DNA from: Aplectana chamaeleonis
Lineage: Eukaryota; Nematoda; Chromadorea; Rhabditida; Cosmocercidae
DNA: 64,000 bases
Direction: 5' to 3'
Assembly (NCBI GenBank): GCA_029168955.1
Contig: JAPDOI010001159.1
Span: 1 to 64,000 of the forward strand
This document shows positions 44,546 to 54,980 of this stretch, one piece after another. Both the position numbers and the translations under genes were made by a program. The first letter of the stretch is position 1. Each line of letters opens with the position of its first letter. A model generated the notes under the pieces. It was not told the DNA's origin. It saw nothing but the letters and a program-made list of their open reading frames with translations, and did not search any database.

Positions 44546-45175
44546 GGCGCTATTCATACTCCTCAATGCCTGCGCTGCACGCGCGTGACGCCCGTTTCAC
44601 CATGGCGGCGACGGCCTGACGACTTTTTCATCTTTTTCATTGTCAATCCGTCATCAATTTCATTCCGCGTCATAATAATTAATTCAGCTAACGTAATGGT
44701 GAAGACATGTACCAAATTTGCTTGTTTGGAGAAGTTGAAGCCCATTTTTTTCGCTGCGCCATGGCGTCGCCGCCGAAATATTCCGGGTTACCGCAAGCGC
44801 GTGAAGTTCATGACGCGCATAGAAAATATTCATACCCTAAAGGGCTCCGCAGAGTTGAAGTCGCGGCGTTGCTCGCAGCAACGAACAGCACTGGGTGATG
44901 TAATATCGATTACATTCGGCGACGATGGCGACCGACGCGGCGTGAAGGGCGACCACGGGGCACCGCAGAGTGTGTTCACGCCGCGACGACCCTACATCGC
45001 TGCCAGCGAGCGGCGATCGACGCCGCGACGATAATGTTTTGAAACATGTTTGTCCCCGCGTCAAGGCTGACGCTCGGCGACCAGTCGCAGGTCTCTGCAA
45101 CTCTGCAGACCCTTTAACGCTACACCCGCGCGTTACGCGCGTTTTGCGCTGGCGTTGTGGAGTATGAATAGCGCC
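44546..45175. mobile_element. TIR element (GGCGCTATTCATACTCC ends), Harbinger-like
   Basis: GGCGCTATTCATACTCC at the left and GGAGTATGAATAGCGCC at the right are exact complements, continuing into GCGCTGCACGCGCGT-type arms. CAA lies outside both ends, a possible 3-bp duplication. The middle is CpG-rich (44900-45110). Frames inside mirror one another and show no transposase motif. Confidence 0.7.
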
Positions 45176-45647
45176 CAAGGGTTGACGGTTCAAATCTTTT
45201 TATGCAGTGGCGGAATACGCAACAGATTTCCGGCAGACCTTGGGCATTGCCGTATGTTCGCCTGGTCAACGGGAATTCGGCAGAATCTAGGCGATGCCTT
45301 GAATCTGTCGGAAATCCAAGACTTTGGCTCCGGTCCAGCACCAAAGCGGCAGGTTCCCGACAGGTTCTAGGTAAAATCCAGGCAAATATCTCCAAAGAAA
45401 TATATGAAATGGTGCTATCGGAGTATTGGTAAAAGAAAACCCAGCGCTCCGAGGTTGAACTGTATTATTCCGAAGTAGGCTACACACTAATAGACACACC
45501 ATAATAGGAGCGAGTACAGTTTTGTAGAGCGGGAATATAGGGAGGCTGAATAAAAACTGAAAGGACAGACAGGAAATGACATGAGCCTTGAAAAAGGGTC
45601 ATGCTGAGCAGCAGCGCCCGAGCTCAAGTGCGCTGTACTCTTAGGAT

Positions 45648-46302
45648 TTCGAAGGCACTGTCCACTATGAGAAAATTGTCCGTTTTTTTTTTCAGCAGAA
45701 ACGTATGCTTTTGGTTCCGCTAAGGCCGGGATCATACTTCCCGCTACCAAGAACTGCGACAACGCGTATAAAGCATATTGTATTTTTAGTCGTTATGTAT
45801 GAAAAACATTGAGCAGCGTCACTCGTGGCTGGGAGTATGATCCCGGCCTAACTATAAGACAATAAAAAAAACAGAAATAGGACGAAAAACGGACAGGAAG
45901 TTGGTGAACATCTCGTTTATCAGCCGGCCTATTTGATCACCTCGCCCACGTCATACAACAGTTTTCCTGCGTTGGTTTCACCAGTGGAACACTTGACGAA
46001 TTTTCGAATGTGCACTGATCCATCTTATTTTCAAGAGCTTACTGTACAAGAAACAAAAAACAAGTTCACACAACTAAGACTTTTAAAGCGCCAAACCATT
46101 TTCCACGTTTGGAGTGTCGATAGTGTGCAGCGCGCACAACACACCAGACAGGCGTAATTAAATATTTCAGGTGTTTTCGAACAGTTTTTTACTATTGATA
46201 AATTTGTGAGGAATTTCTCAATTATCCTTCACTTCCTGGACATGTCTGCACGAAAACATCAAACGCGAAATCGCGGCTTTTTTTGGTGAACATTGCCTTT
46301 AA
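45648..46302. mobile_element. TTAA-family element, degenerate left end
   Basis: TTCGAAGGCACTGTCCACTA at the left resembles the TTAAAGGCAGTGTCCACGAT terminus, and TTTGGTGAACATTGCCTTTAA closes it at 46302. It carries the Harbinger-like MITE at 45721 and shares its right TTAA with the next element. Confidence 0.45.
45721..45851. mobile_element. Harbinger-like MITE, TAA target
   Basis: GGCCGGGATCATACTTCCCG and GGGAGTATGATCCCGGCC are inverted ends flanked by TAA on both sides (45721-45723, 45849-45851), the PIF/Harbinger target. 131 bp, non-coding. Confidence 0.8.
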
Positions 46303-46878
46303 AGGCAGTGGTCACGATGAAAAACGTTTTCGAAAAAACTACAAAAATCAGAATAGATCGAAAACAGCTAATAAACTATGAAGGTAACGCAGTTGAAAAC
46401 TGGCTAGATTTAGAGTTTCTACGGTCCAAAGATGCCAGTTCGTGCACACGTGCACAGCTCCGCGCAAAAAGATCGCAGTCTCACGCCGAGCAGTCAAAAA
46501 TCATCGACATTCAGAGGAACAAATAAATGCAAACTTACTTAATAAAAACCGCTGAACAATGAAAGCAAGCACTCCAGTGAATGTTTTTGACTAGATGAGT
46601 ACATAAATATTCGAGCTGGTCAGTCCGAAGGTTAATGTTCATTGATTGAAATCCAATTTCAAGTCAGCGGATGTTCTTGATATAAGAGATCATCGCTGCT
46701 GATGATGTGGAGTATGCTCGTTCACCATTAAAAGATAGGAAAGTTGAGGCTTGAAATTTGGCCCGAAACAGACGTTTCTTTCGCGATTTTTTCTTATAGG
46801 TTCTACTACTCTATACCCAGAAAAGGGTTTTGATAGAAAAAGAGGACAAGCATATTTGATCGCGACCACTGCCTTCAA
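46299..46878. mobile_element. TTAA-flanked MITE, CAGTGGTCACGAT ends
   Basis: Begins TTAAAGGCAGTGGTCACGAT and ends GATCGCGACCACTGCCTTCAA (TTAA mutated to TCAA). Interior matches the 18937 (inverted) and 48614 elements, including CGTGCACACGTGCACAGC. Confidence 0.8.
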
Positions 46879-47187
46879 GGTGAACAGCGGCAAGGAGCAA
46901 CCACATCCGATTCTGGCAGGATTATCACGAGCTCGCCGCATCTAGCAATTCCCTACGGGACCGACCACGCCACAAGTCCCCATCAGAGGCGAAAGTTCGC
47001 TTTTCGTGAATCTATGATCCGCACATAGTGTTGCACTCCACAATTACCGTGAAAATCTGGTTTTTGCTTTTTCTCGAACCATCTCCAAAAGAAGCTCCAC
47101 ACTTTCTTAGGCTCCGGTCAGAGTTGGTGCTATTTGCATCTGCAGCCCACCGACCCCCCCCAACACCCCCCCCCGCACCCCCCAACA

Positions 47188-48320
47188 CCCACCCGGTCGA
47201 TACGTCTGTTTAAAATGATGGAGTGAGGTTGAGAAAATCACTCGGTGTATCCAACTAGATATGACGATGATTACGTGGCCAACAGGATTGCACCTGTTCA
47301 GAGAAATAGTGAAGCAGAGCATAGTGAAGAAACAGATGTACTCAGAACGTCGGAGGGCCGCATCCCCGTACCCACCACTCAGCGAGGCGGGGCCCCCCTC
47401 CGCGCCTGGCGCCCAACAGGTCCCCGCCCCAGCCAAATGACTCGTAATGGGCGCGAAGCCCGGACATCCAAGCGAAAGGGCGCGGGGCCCGGGTAGAACA
47501 CCTCCGCGGTGTCATCGTTTAAATGATTGATTCCTTCTATAACAACCTCCAGGAACCACCTCTCTCACACCCTGGGCGGGTGCTCTACCTTTCTCCAAAA
47601 TTTTCGAAACCTCATGGTGGGTGTCCCATTCAAGTCTATTCGATAGACTGGGGAACTTACCTTACTGCCACCGCGCGAAGTGCGCGATGATGTAAGTACT
47701 TACTCGAGGCTGCCTTCAGTGAACTTATCATAAAATTGTGCTCCGTATGTGGCACGAGTTTGATTCTAGCGTTCAACGTGTAATACGATTTGCCTGAGCG
47801 AACATGTTTTCCTCTGTTTTGAATTTTCCCTGCAGGACCGAGCTAACGAAATTTGGTGGCGCCCCCGCCTCGCGCCTGATGACTCTCCGCTCGCAAAACA
47901 TGGCCCCCGCCGCTCGCCCTTGGTCGGAAATTCCCGGGCACACGGCCCTCCGACCTTCTGAGTAGTAGTAAGGCTAGCGTTCTAGTGTTACGCAATGTTT
48001 TATCATCGGTCCGCCCACCCGGTGATTTTCTCATCCGCCGTCATCCACGTATAGCATGGATATCGACCGCGTCGGATACACTGAGTGATTTTCTCAACCT
48101 CACTCCATCATTTTAAACATACGTATCGACCGGGTGGGTGTTGGGGGTGCGGAGTGGGGTGTTGGAGGGATACACCGAGTGATTTTCTCAACCTCACTCC
48201 ATCATTTGAACATACGTATCGACCGGGTGGGTGTTGGGGGAGGGGGTGCGGGGGATACACCGAGTGATTTTTCCATCCCTATTCCAATGCATTCTGTGTG
48301 TATCGACCGGGCTAGAGACG
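47188..48320. mobile_element. TIR element with ACCCGGTCGATACGT ends and amplified right end
   Basis: The left end (CACCCGGTCGATACGT then AAAATGATGGAGTGAGGTTG) recurs inverted at 48085-48143. Inner arms containing CGGAGGGCCG / CGGCCCTCCG also pair. The right terminus is followed by two further tandem copies of its end (48170-48245 and 48253-48312). Solo ends occur near 3202 and 33886. No transposase seen. Confidence 0.65.
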
Positions 48321-48613
48321 TCGGCTCATTCAACCATGACCGGGGCCTTAGGGATGCGGATGTTCACCGCTGACAGTAATACGAGCACTGTGAACAGTGA
48401 AAGCGAGTTTCAAATTAAAAACATCGTTCACGGTATTCTTCGATTCTGAGATTATTTGCGAGAGCGATTACTTGGTCCGCGGGTAGAGCAAAAATGACAA
48501 AGAATTCGGGAGAAACGCACAAGAAGTGTACGAAATGTTGTAGTCTCACTCCGTCCCAATGCCCTCAGTGGAGCTGTTTGTTGTGACAAAGAAATCTTTT
48601 GTGTACCCATCCT

Positions 48614-49168
48614 TTAAAGGCAGTGGTCACGATGAAAAACGTTATCGAAAAAACTACAAAAATCAACTTAGATCAAAAACAGCTGAAAACTATGAAGGTA
48701 GCGCGGTGAAAAACGGTCTACAAATAGAGTTTCTAGGGCCCAAAGAAGCTAGTTCGTGCACACGTGCACAGCGATGACGAAACAGATCGCAGTCTCATGC
48801 CGAGCAGTCAAAAATCATCGACATTCAGAGGACGAAATAAATGCAAATTTAACGAATAAAAACGGTTGAATAATGAAAGCATCACCTCAGTCAATGTTTT
48901 TGACTAGATACACACATAAATTCGAAGGTTCATTGATTGACATTCAATTTCAAGCTAGCTGATGTTCTTGATATAAGAGGTCATCGATGTCGATGAAGTG
49001 GAGAGGGCTCGTCCACCATCAAAAGACAAGTAAGTTCAGGTTTCAAATTCGGCCCAAAACAGTGATTTTTTCGCGATTTTTTCTTATAAGTCCCACTACT
49101 CGAGACCCAGGAAAGGATTTGGAGAGAAAAAGACGACAAGCATATTTGATCGCGACCACTGCCTTTAA
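48614..49168. mobile_element. TTAA-flanked MITE, CAGTGGTCACGAT ends, copy 3
   Basis: TTAAAGGCAGTGGTCACGAT to GATCGCGACCACTGCCTTTAA, 555 bp, TTAA at both edges. About 85% similar to the 46299 element. Confidence 0.85.
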
Positions 49169-49960
49169 AGCCCTCAACTCTCAAATGCTCCATTCTTTCC
49201 CTTGAACTCTGACTAATGCTGTCCTGCATAATATACACTCTTGTACTCTTTGATTTTGACCTACTGGATTGTTTGCCGGTCACAACCACCGAAAGCTCGG
49301 TCATACTACAGGGCAACTAGTACAAGTCAGAAAATTATTTCTCAAAGATAGGCATTTCAGTGCGTTTTTCGTCAATTCTTCGTGATTTTGATAACACATG
49401 GTGACTAGCTCTATCAACTATACACCAATAAATTACAGATGGTGGCCAACGCATTGTTTCAAAGGGGGAACCCTGGAACGGAAATCGTCGTGAACACTGG
49501 CACGAACTAGGCGAGGAATGCAGCCGCAAGTTATTTTGCAGAAGTGGTAGCGTGGTCAACCGGGAGACTACATATGCATTTTAGAGAGAGATAAGAGGGG
49601 TATGTCTGAGATGTTTCCTCGATCCACCCACATCTCCATCCCCTCCGCCAACTCCGCCCCCCCCCTGAGGCTACAATTATGCTTGGCTATCCGACTCTCT
49701 AAAGGGAACTCTTGAAAGCAGCAAGATACAATGAGCAAATGTTAATTAATTAATGAACGAAGTTTGCTGGGACAATAGGGGGTGTCCACTTAGGGAAAGA
49801 ACTGTGGTATATGCCACAATGGAGATATCCCTTACTGTTCCACAGTGGGTACATTTTCTGCTCTTCCCGACCCTGGAGAGGTATTCTCTAGTTGTTTTCT
49901 GTCATTTTCCCCAAATATGAAAATGTGCGTAAAATTGCAAACAAAAAAAACGGTAGGCGA
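49169..49960. other. intergenic DNA, no gene seen
   Basis: No repeat or exon could be supported. It lies directly upstream of the p53-like fragment, so undetected 5' exons are possible. Confidence 0.4.
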
Positions 49961-49966
49961 CTTTAA

Positions 49967-50370
49967 GAGAAATTATTTATGAATGGGAAGGACTCTACGA
50001 ACAGCCGAATAGAAACATTTGAAGTGAACTTACCCCGCAACAATGATCATTTCAAAGTTAAAGTACGAAAACCGGTCGGCATTTGCACACGATCCGATAA
50101 TTCACCGGATTATCGGTTGTGCGCAGCCATTTTCGAGGTTAATAGGAACTCAGAAAGAGCAATAAAAAGGTGCCAACGCCGAAACAAAAACAGCGATTGC
50201 AACAATCGACACTATTCAGGTAGAGTTATGATACCATTGATCGCAATTCGACTTTTCAAACTCCAGTGACCGAGAGAAACCTCGCCCTAACTTTGACAGG
50301 ACAGGCAATTTTGAGCTCTGAGCATGAATTCGAGGTCCGCTCTGAGTGCTTTTTTTCTCGGAGAATTACG
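49967..50370 (+). CDS. p53-family DNA-binding-domain-like fragment, two exons
   Basis: Exon 1 (about 49967 or ATG 49979, to 50219) reads NDHFKVKVRKPVGICTRS, then LCAAIFEVNRNSERAIKRC. The spacing from AIF to RC equals that from AIY to RRC in p53. An 80-nt intron (50220-50299, CAG/GTAGAG to TTTGACAG) joins in phase to exon 2 (50300-50370): GQAILSSEHEFEVRSEC, like the p53 SGNLLGRNSFEVRVCAC block, and the intron falls near the position of human TP53 intron 7. Exon 2 ends at GTAGGT. The central loop with zinc ligands is short or absent, so it may be a diverged CEP-1-like gene, a relic, or a chance resemblance. Confidence 0.4.
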
Positions 50371-50374
50371 GTAG

Positions 50375-51080
50375 GTTAGGGGTCCAATGCTAAATTGGCC
50401 AAGCACGGAGGCGCTGCGCGGGGATGGGGACGACGCTCGTAAGATATATGCAGAGGGTCCCTGACTTACAAAGGATTACGGGTGGTCCAGGCCGACCCAA
50501 CTACCATATACCTACCGCAACTATGCAAAAACTGAAAACGGCCCTCATCTCCGTGTTGAGCAGCTCATCGAACACCCATGAACGAAGCTAGGGAGAGAAA
50601 ATTCTGAAAAGTGAACAACGCCTAAATTCAAACTGGTAGAACCATGCTAAGCGGCCAAATCGCTCTCCTTGTTCCATGAACAGTTAGACAAAATGGTTAT
50701 GTAATAGCGGGGCTAAAAACTATTGAGGTCTGCTGGTCGACTACAGCTTTTGAACAAATACTAACCACAAGAAATAGTTGTGCAATTTCGAAAAAAATGT
50801 CGAACGAATGAAAATCGAAATTCAACGAAAAATGAAAAAAATTCATTCGACTAATTTTCGAACGAACGAAAACGAACGAAAAAAATTTCGAAAAATCTTT
50901 CGAAAATTTCTCGAAAATTTCGTTCGTGTACAACTATACCACAAGACCTCTGCGCCTAACATTTAGTATCAGTGTCAAGAGTTGTTACTCATCAGTCTGT
51001 AAGCACAGTTGGAGGATTTACACAGTGACATCATGTCAAACAAGTCACTGATGTCATCCCTGATTAGTCAGGAAAGCCAG
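50375..51080. other. intergenic DNA with TTCGAACG simple repeat
   Basis: 50770-50935 is a low-complexity tract of TTCGAAC/GAACGAAA phrases similar to 20530-20745. No further p53-like exon could be recognised downstream. Confidence 0.5.
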
Positions 51081-51081
51081 A

Positions 51082-51246
51082 GGTGCGTTGCAAGAAAATT
51101 TCCATGGGAGGGAAAATGGGTCTGATAAAATGAGCCGAATTCAGGCTGGAGGATAGGCTCACTTCTAGCAGTGTCTCAAACTACCATTTGTCGGTTCTTA
51201 TCCAATTCATTTTTTCTGCCGTGAAAATCTTCTTGGAACACACCCC
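51082..51246. mobile_element. family G MITE, copy 2
   Basis: GAGGTGCGTTGCAAGAAAAT at the left and CTTCTTGGAACACACCCC at the right are inverted ends like the 966 element. Confidence 0.7.
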
Positions 51247-51426
51247 AGGGCCTGGGGTGTGTTCCAAGAAGATTTCCACGGGAGGACATTGTTTTTAATA
51301 TTGATACTAACCAATATTAGTTCAACAAATCGCTCGACCCTATCTTTCAGTCTATCATTCATTATATCTTAACAGACTCTTTTTCCCTTTTTCCTCCCGT
51401 GGAGACCTTCTTGAAACGCACCCCAG
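51241..51426. mobile_element. family G MITE, copy 3, adjacent to copy 2
   Basis: Starts GGGGTGTGTTCCAAGAAG immediately after copy 2, and ends CTTCTTGAAACGCACCCC. Two family members sit end to end. Confidence 0.7.
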
Positions 51427-51666
51427 AACGGAACGACCTCTCCGACTCGGTAAGAGGATAAGTAACGAGCGGGGAAAGCAAGGATCAACGACACCTACTA
51501 AGCGCACTTTCACATGATCGGATCGCTACTAGCCATGCCCGTGAGCGGTCACGTCGCATTGACGTCAAAAATAGAAAAAAACAGCGATTGACCTCTTCTA
51601 TGGGGTGATTATCTGTATTATTGTTTCAGTTCTACAGAGCATAATTGGATCTACACAGTCGTATCA

Positions 51667-51949
51667 TACTGTGCTTATCTGGGCCAAATTCCGGTCCGCA
51701 ACTGCGTCTCGACACGCTTTGCGGTCGCACGCTCCTGAGTCAGAAGAGTTTCCAGCGCCGCAGCCGCCGATCTGCTGACTCCAAGTGGGTTTTGGAAACT
51801 GGAAACTAAGAAAAATTGGAGAAAGTTGCATAAAAAAGCCACATAGAGTTGGCTTTGGCGCTGGAAACCCGACAGACCCGAGCGCGTGCGGCTGCAAAGC
51901 GTGTCGAGACGCAATTGCGGACGGGAATTTGGCCCAGATAAACACATTA
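51667..51949. mobile_element. family M MITE, copy 2 (left edge of the duplication)
   Basis: CTGTGCTTATCTGGGCC ends inverted over about 60 bp, TA at both edges, same layout as 19702-19984. Confidence 0.85.
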
Positions 51950-52083
51950 CTGAAAGGGCGGCGGCATGCTGTTGTGGGCCGCCCATGGGAGGGTGGGGGT
52001 CAGCTGAATAGTCATCGATTGAATGCTGACGGCTTCTCGCTCGACAAGCTGCGTGGACAAACAAGAGAATACATATATATCTA

Positions 52084-52235
52084 CAGTCGGCACCGATCAC
52101 ACTGGCACTTTGCGTTCCTTATTGCGCGTTGGCGCAAACTAGGCGTGTATATGTTATAATATACGTACACCGAGCTTGCGCCAACACACAATTGAAAACG
52201 CGAAGTGTCACTGCAATCGGTCTCAACTTCATCTC
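52084..52235. repeat. hairpin element (GTTGGCGCAAAC), copied at 54187
   Basis: GCGTTGGCGCAAACTAGGCG and its inverse around TATGTTATAATATACG form a long imperfect stem; outer ends GGCACCGAT and ATCGGTC also pair. A diverged third copy lies at 57415-57560. Confidence 0.65.
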
Positions 52236-52727
52236 TATGAGGAAAGCATGAATGTTTAGTGCGAATTGCCGGCAAGCTGGCAAGTTTTCGGTGAGCGGCG
52301 GCTCCGAAAGTGGTCAAAATTAGCAGTAGTAACACAATCCCGCTCTCAAAGTGCTCTTGAAAATATTAGCAAACATTTATTATTAAGATCTATATCTCAA
52401 GAGCAGGATTGTTTTGACTGCCAGTCTTCAATTGCATTTGAAGCCCACAGCCGCAGACGAATTTACTTACGTTCACGTCATCGCTAAGGCGAAGTTTGGG
52501 TGCAAAACTAGTTGGGGGGGGGGCATTCAGAATTCAAGTGAAGAATGAATGATACCGCTTCCAGAAATCTATCTAATCCCATGCAATTCTAGGAAATTAC
52601 GCGTGATAACGTTATCACATATCTGACATCGGAAGAACGTTTCATTTTGATCAATGATTCTTTTCATTTCTACGCGTGAATCTTGAGTGCCCCCCTGACT
52701 AATTTTTCACCAAAGTCTAACTAGACG

Positions 52728-52872
52728 AAAAATACCGCGCGGTACCGATTACCAGAAGGCCACAAAATTCTTTGCAACTTTCATTTGTGAGTCTGAGTCG
52801 GTCGGTCTGATATAGAAGTGCAACTGATATCATCATTTCATGTCTTTGTGGCAATCGGTACCGCACGGTATT
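52728..52872. mobile_element. MITE (AAATACCGCGCGGTACCGAT ends), copied at 55160
   Basis: AATACCGCGCGGTACCGATT and its inverse are 145 bp apart with inner GGCCACAAA / TTTGTGGC. The second copy at 55160-55302 is part of the duplicated segment. Confidence 0.75.
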
Positions 52873-52934
52873 TGGAGTTTACTCAAAGTTTATACTTCCG
52901 CCGCGCAGCAGGGCGTTAATAGTTCATCGGCACA

Positions 52935-53075
52935 AATTTCGTAAAGAGCGCCGCGCGCGACCGTCACCCCGGAGCTGCCACGCCGCCTGAAATGGGCAGG
53001 CGGTGAGGATGTCGCGTCGCCGGACCTTCCGCCGCACGAGACGCTCACCGACCGCGACGGAGAACTCACGGGTTA
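52935..53075 (+). other. CpG-rich conserved block, possible exon
   Basis: A GC-rich stretch that is open in one plus frame (TVTPELPRRLKWAGGEDVAS, then PDLPPHETLTDRDGELT) with mostly G or C third positions, ending before CACGG/GTTAGC. On the minus strand GTGAGT and CATTTCAG would frame an intron instead. The copy at 55395-55505 differs little. Strand and coding status are unresolved. Confidence 0.25.
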
Positions 53076-53245
53076 GCATTGTGGCTGCCCGTTTTCCTGT
53101 GGATGCCCAGGGATACTAACAATGGAATTCGCTTTCGCAGACATTTCTAACGCTTCAGAAACCTCCGTTATAAGCTAGCGCTCTAGACAAAATTGCTCTA
53201 GTATCACAGGTCGTTGTTTGCTGTTGCTTGATTATCAACGAGAAA

Positions 53246-53395
53246 ATGATTGTAATAAAAATTCCGATCGAAAGCGATACCAACGAGTACGTAGAAGCTT
53301 CAGTAAATATAGCGCATTTCTTCCTAAAAGCTGCACCGTCGTTGATGGAGCCATGGTCGACAATGAAACAGAGTCGTTTTCGAATTTAACACCGA
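53246..53395 (+). CDS. small frame of 49 codons in the duplicated segment, unknown
   Basis: ATG ATT GTA ATA AAA ATT CC... reads MIVIKIPIESDTNEYVEASV and stops after 49 codons. The second copy (about 55677-55826) keeps the frame with three replacements (HFFLKA to QFFPNA). No homology recognised, and it could be non-coding. Confidence 0.2.
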
Positions 53396-53920
53396 GCCTT
53401 GCGCGCTGTCAACTTTGAATGAGGAGATAAAGACGCAGGTGGTGCTGTTTGGTTCACCAAAATGTCCCTGAATCCCCCGCGAAAGATTGAGCCGGCCTGT
53501 GTGGGATTTGGAGCGGTCCACCTGGTCGTAATATGGATATGGGTATGTCACATCCGAAAACTATTATAAACTCCGACTGTTTGTAAAATATAGGTGCAAG
53601 TATTAGAGAACTCGAAAAAAATCATGAAATTGTAGAACATTTCATCAGCTAGGCTTTCCAAACGGGATCGGCCAAAACAGGATAAGCAGAATACTCTTTC
53701 GGTATAGACGACATAAGTGTCATACTATGATATTAGCAATTCTTCATTCCACTGGAGCCATTGATGAATTATTATGCCTTGGAATCATTTTGCTGGTTGG
53801 CGTAACCATCCGAGTCGTCGGTCACGTCAAAACATAAGCCAATCGCTATACAAAGGGTGGGTGATGGTGCAGTCACACATCTTAGACGTGAAAAAGTCTC
53901 GGAGTGTAACGGGAAGGATG

Positions 53921-54056
53921 AACTGTGCTTCTCTGGGCCAAACTCCTGTCCGCAATTGCGTCTCGACACGCTTTGCGGCCGTGCGCTTTCGAGTCGGAAG
54001 CGTGCGGCCACAAAGCGTGTCGAGACGCAATTAAGGAGGCCCAGATAAGCACATTA
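53921..54056. mobile_element. family M MITE, copy 3, internally deleted
   Basis: CTGTGCTTCTCTGGGCC end to inverted GGCCCAGATAAGCACATTA, only 136 bp, lacking the middle of other copies. It separates the two duplicated segments. Confidence 0.8.
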
Positions 54057-54382
54057 CTAAAAGGGCTGCGGCATGCTGTTGTGGGGCGCCCACGGGAGAG
54101 TGGGGATCAGCGGAATAGTCATCGATTGAATGCTGACGACTTCTCGCTCGACAAGCTGCGTGGACAAACAAGATAATACATATATATCTACAGTCGGCAC
54201 CGATCACACTGGTGTTTTGCGTTCCTTATTGCGCGTTGGCGCAAATTCGGCGTGTATATGTTATAATATACGTACACATAGTTTGCGCCAAGACACAATT
54301 GAAAACGCGAAGTGTCACTGCAATCGGTCTCAACTTCATCTCTCTGAGGAAAGCATCAATGTTTACTTCGAATTGCCGGCAA

Positions 54383-54696
54383 AAGCACGCCCATGCCGAT
54401 CATTTTCCCGCAGGACTACCGTAATCATTCTTGAAAAAAAACATGATAACGAACGATAACACACGCTCATAATATGCGGGGTATAAAAGAGCGGAGGAGC
54501 GGTATGCATTCATTCACACACCTTTCTCCTCAAGAAGCCACTGGGAAGTGGCTGAGGAGGACGAAATTGGGCAAACATGTTTGTTGGCTATTACGATGTG
54601 CTCATAACCAAGCTGACACTTGGAAAATGTTTAAAGGAGGTTACGGTAGCCCTGCGGAAAAAATGATCGGCATGAGCGCGCTTGTATTGCCGGCAA
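54383..54696 (+). other. 314-bp block present only in unit 2
   Basis: The block is bounded by the direct repeat ATTGCCGGCAA (54372-54382 and 54686-54696), which occurs once at 52265-52275 in unit 1. This fits microhomology-mediated deletion from unit 1, or insertion with an 11-bp duplication. It contains GGGGTATAAAAGAGCGG (54480-54496). Confidence 0.75.
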
Positions 54697-54980
54697 GATG
54701 GCAAGTTTTCGGTGAGCGGCGGCTCCGAAAGTGGCCGAAATTAGCAGTCGTAACACAATCCCGCTCTCAAAGTGCTCTTGAAAATATTAGCAAACATAAA
54801 TTATTAAGAGCTATATCCCAAGCGCAATTCAAGAGCGGAATTGTGTTGACTGCCAGTCTTCAATTACATTTGAAGTCCACAGCCGCATACGAATTTATTT
54901 CCGTTCACGTCGCCGCTAAGGCGAAGTTTAGGTGCAAAACTAGTTGGGTGAGGGGCACTCAGAATTCAAGTGAGGAATAA
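54474..54980 (+). CDS. 168-codon open frame behind a TATA-like box, unknown
   Basis: The frame begins ATGCGGGGTATAAAAG, so the TATA box lies inside its first codons. A transcript starting about 30 bp downstream would use the internal ATG at about 54504 (MHSFTHLSPQEATGKWLRRT). The second half is duplicated DNA, and the copy in unit 1 lacks the first half. Basic composition, no domain recognised. Probably fortuitous, but the promoter-like context deserves note. Confidence 0.2.
   Translation: MRGIKERRSGMHSFTHLSPQEATGKWLRRTKLGKHVCWLLRCAHNQADTWKMFKGGYGSPAEKMIGMSALVLPARWQVFGERRLRKWPKLAVVTQSRSQSALENISKHKLLRAISQAQFKSGIVLTASLQLHLKSTAAYEFISVHVAAKAKFRCKTSWVRGTQNSSEE

Larger units (their letters stand above)
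51950..53920 (+). repeat. tandem duplication, unit 1
   Basis: This segment recurs at 54057-56353 in direct orientation at about 95% identity, apart from a 314-bp block missing here. It contains a hairpin element (52084-52235), a MITE (52730-52872), a CpG-rich block (52935-53075) and a small frame. Both units are bounded by family M MITEs, so unequal crossing over between MITEs is the likely cause. Confidence 0.85.

Noticed and set aside
44585..45034. 149-codon frame in CpG-rich DNA
   Set aside because: It lies wholly inside an inverted-repeat element and mirrors a minus-strand frame; no transposase motif.
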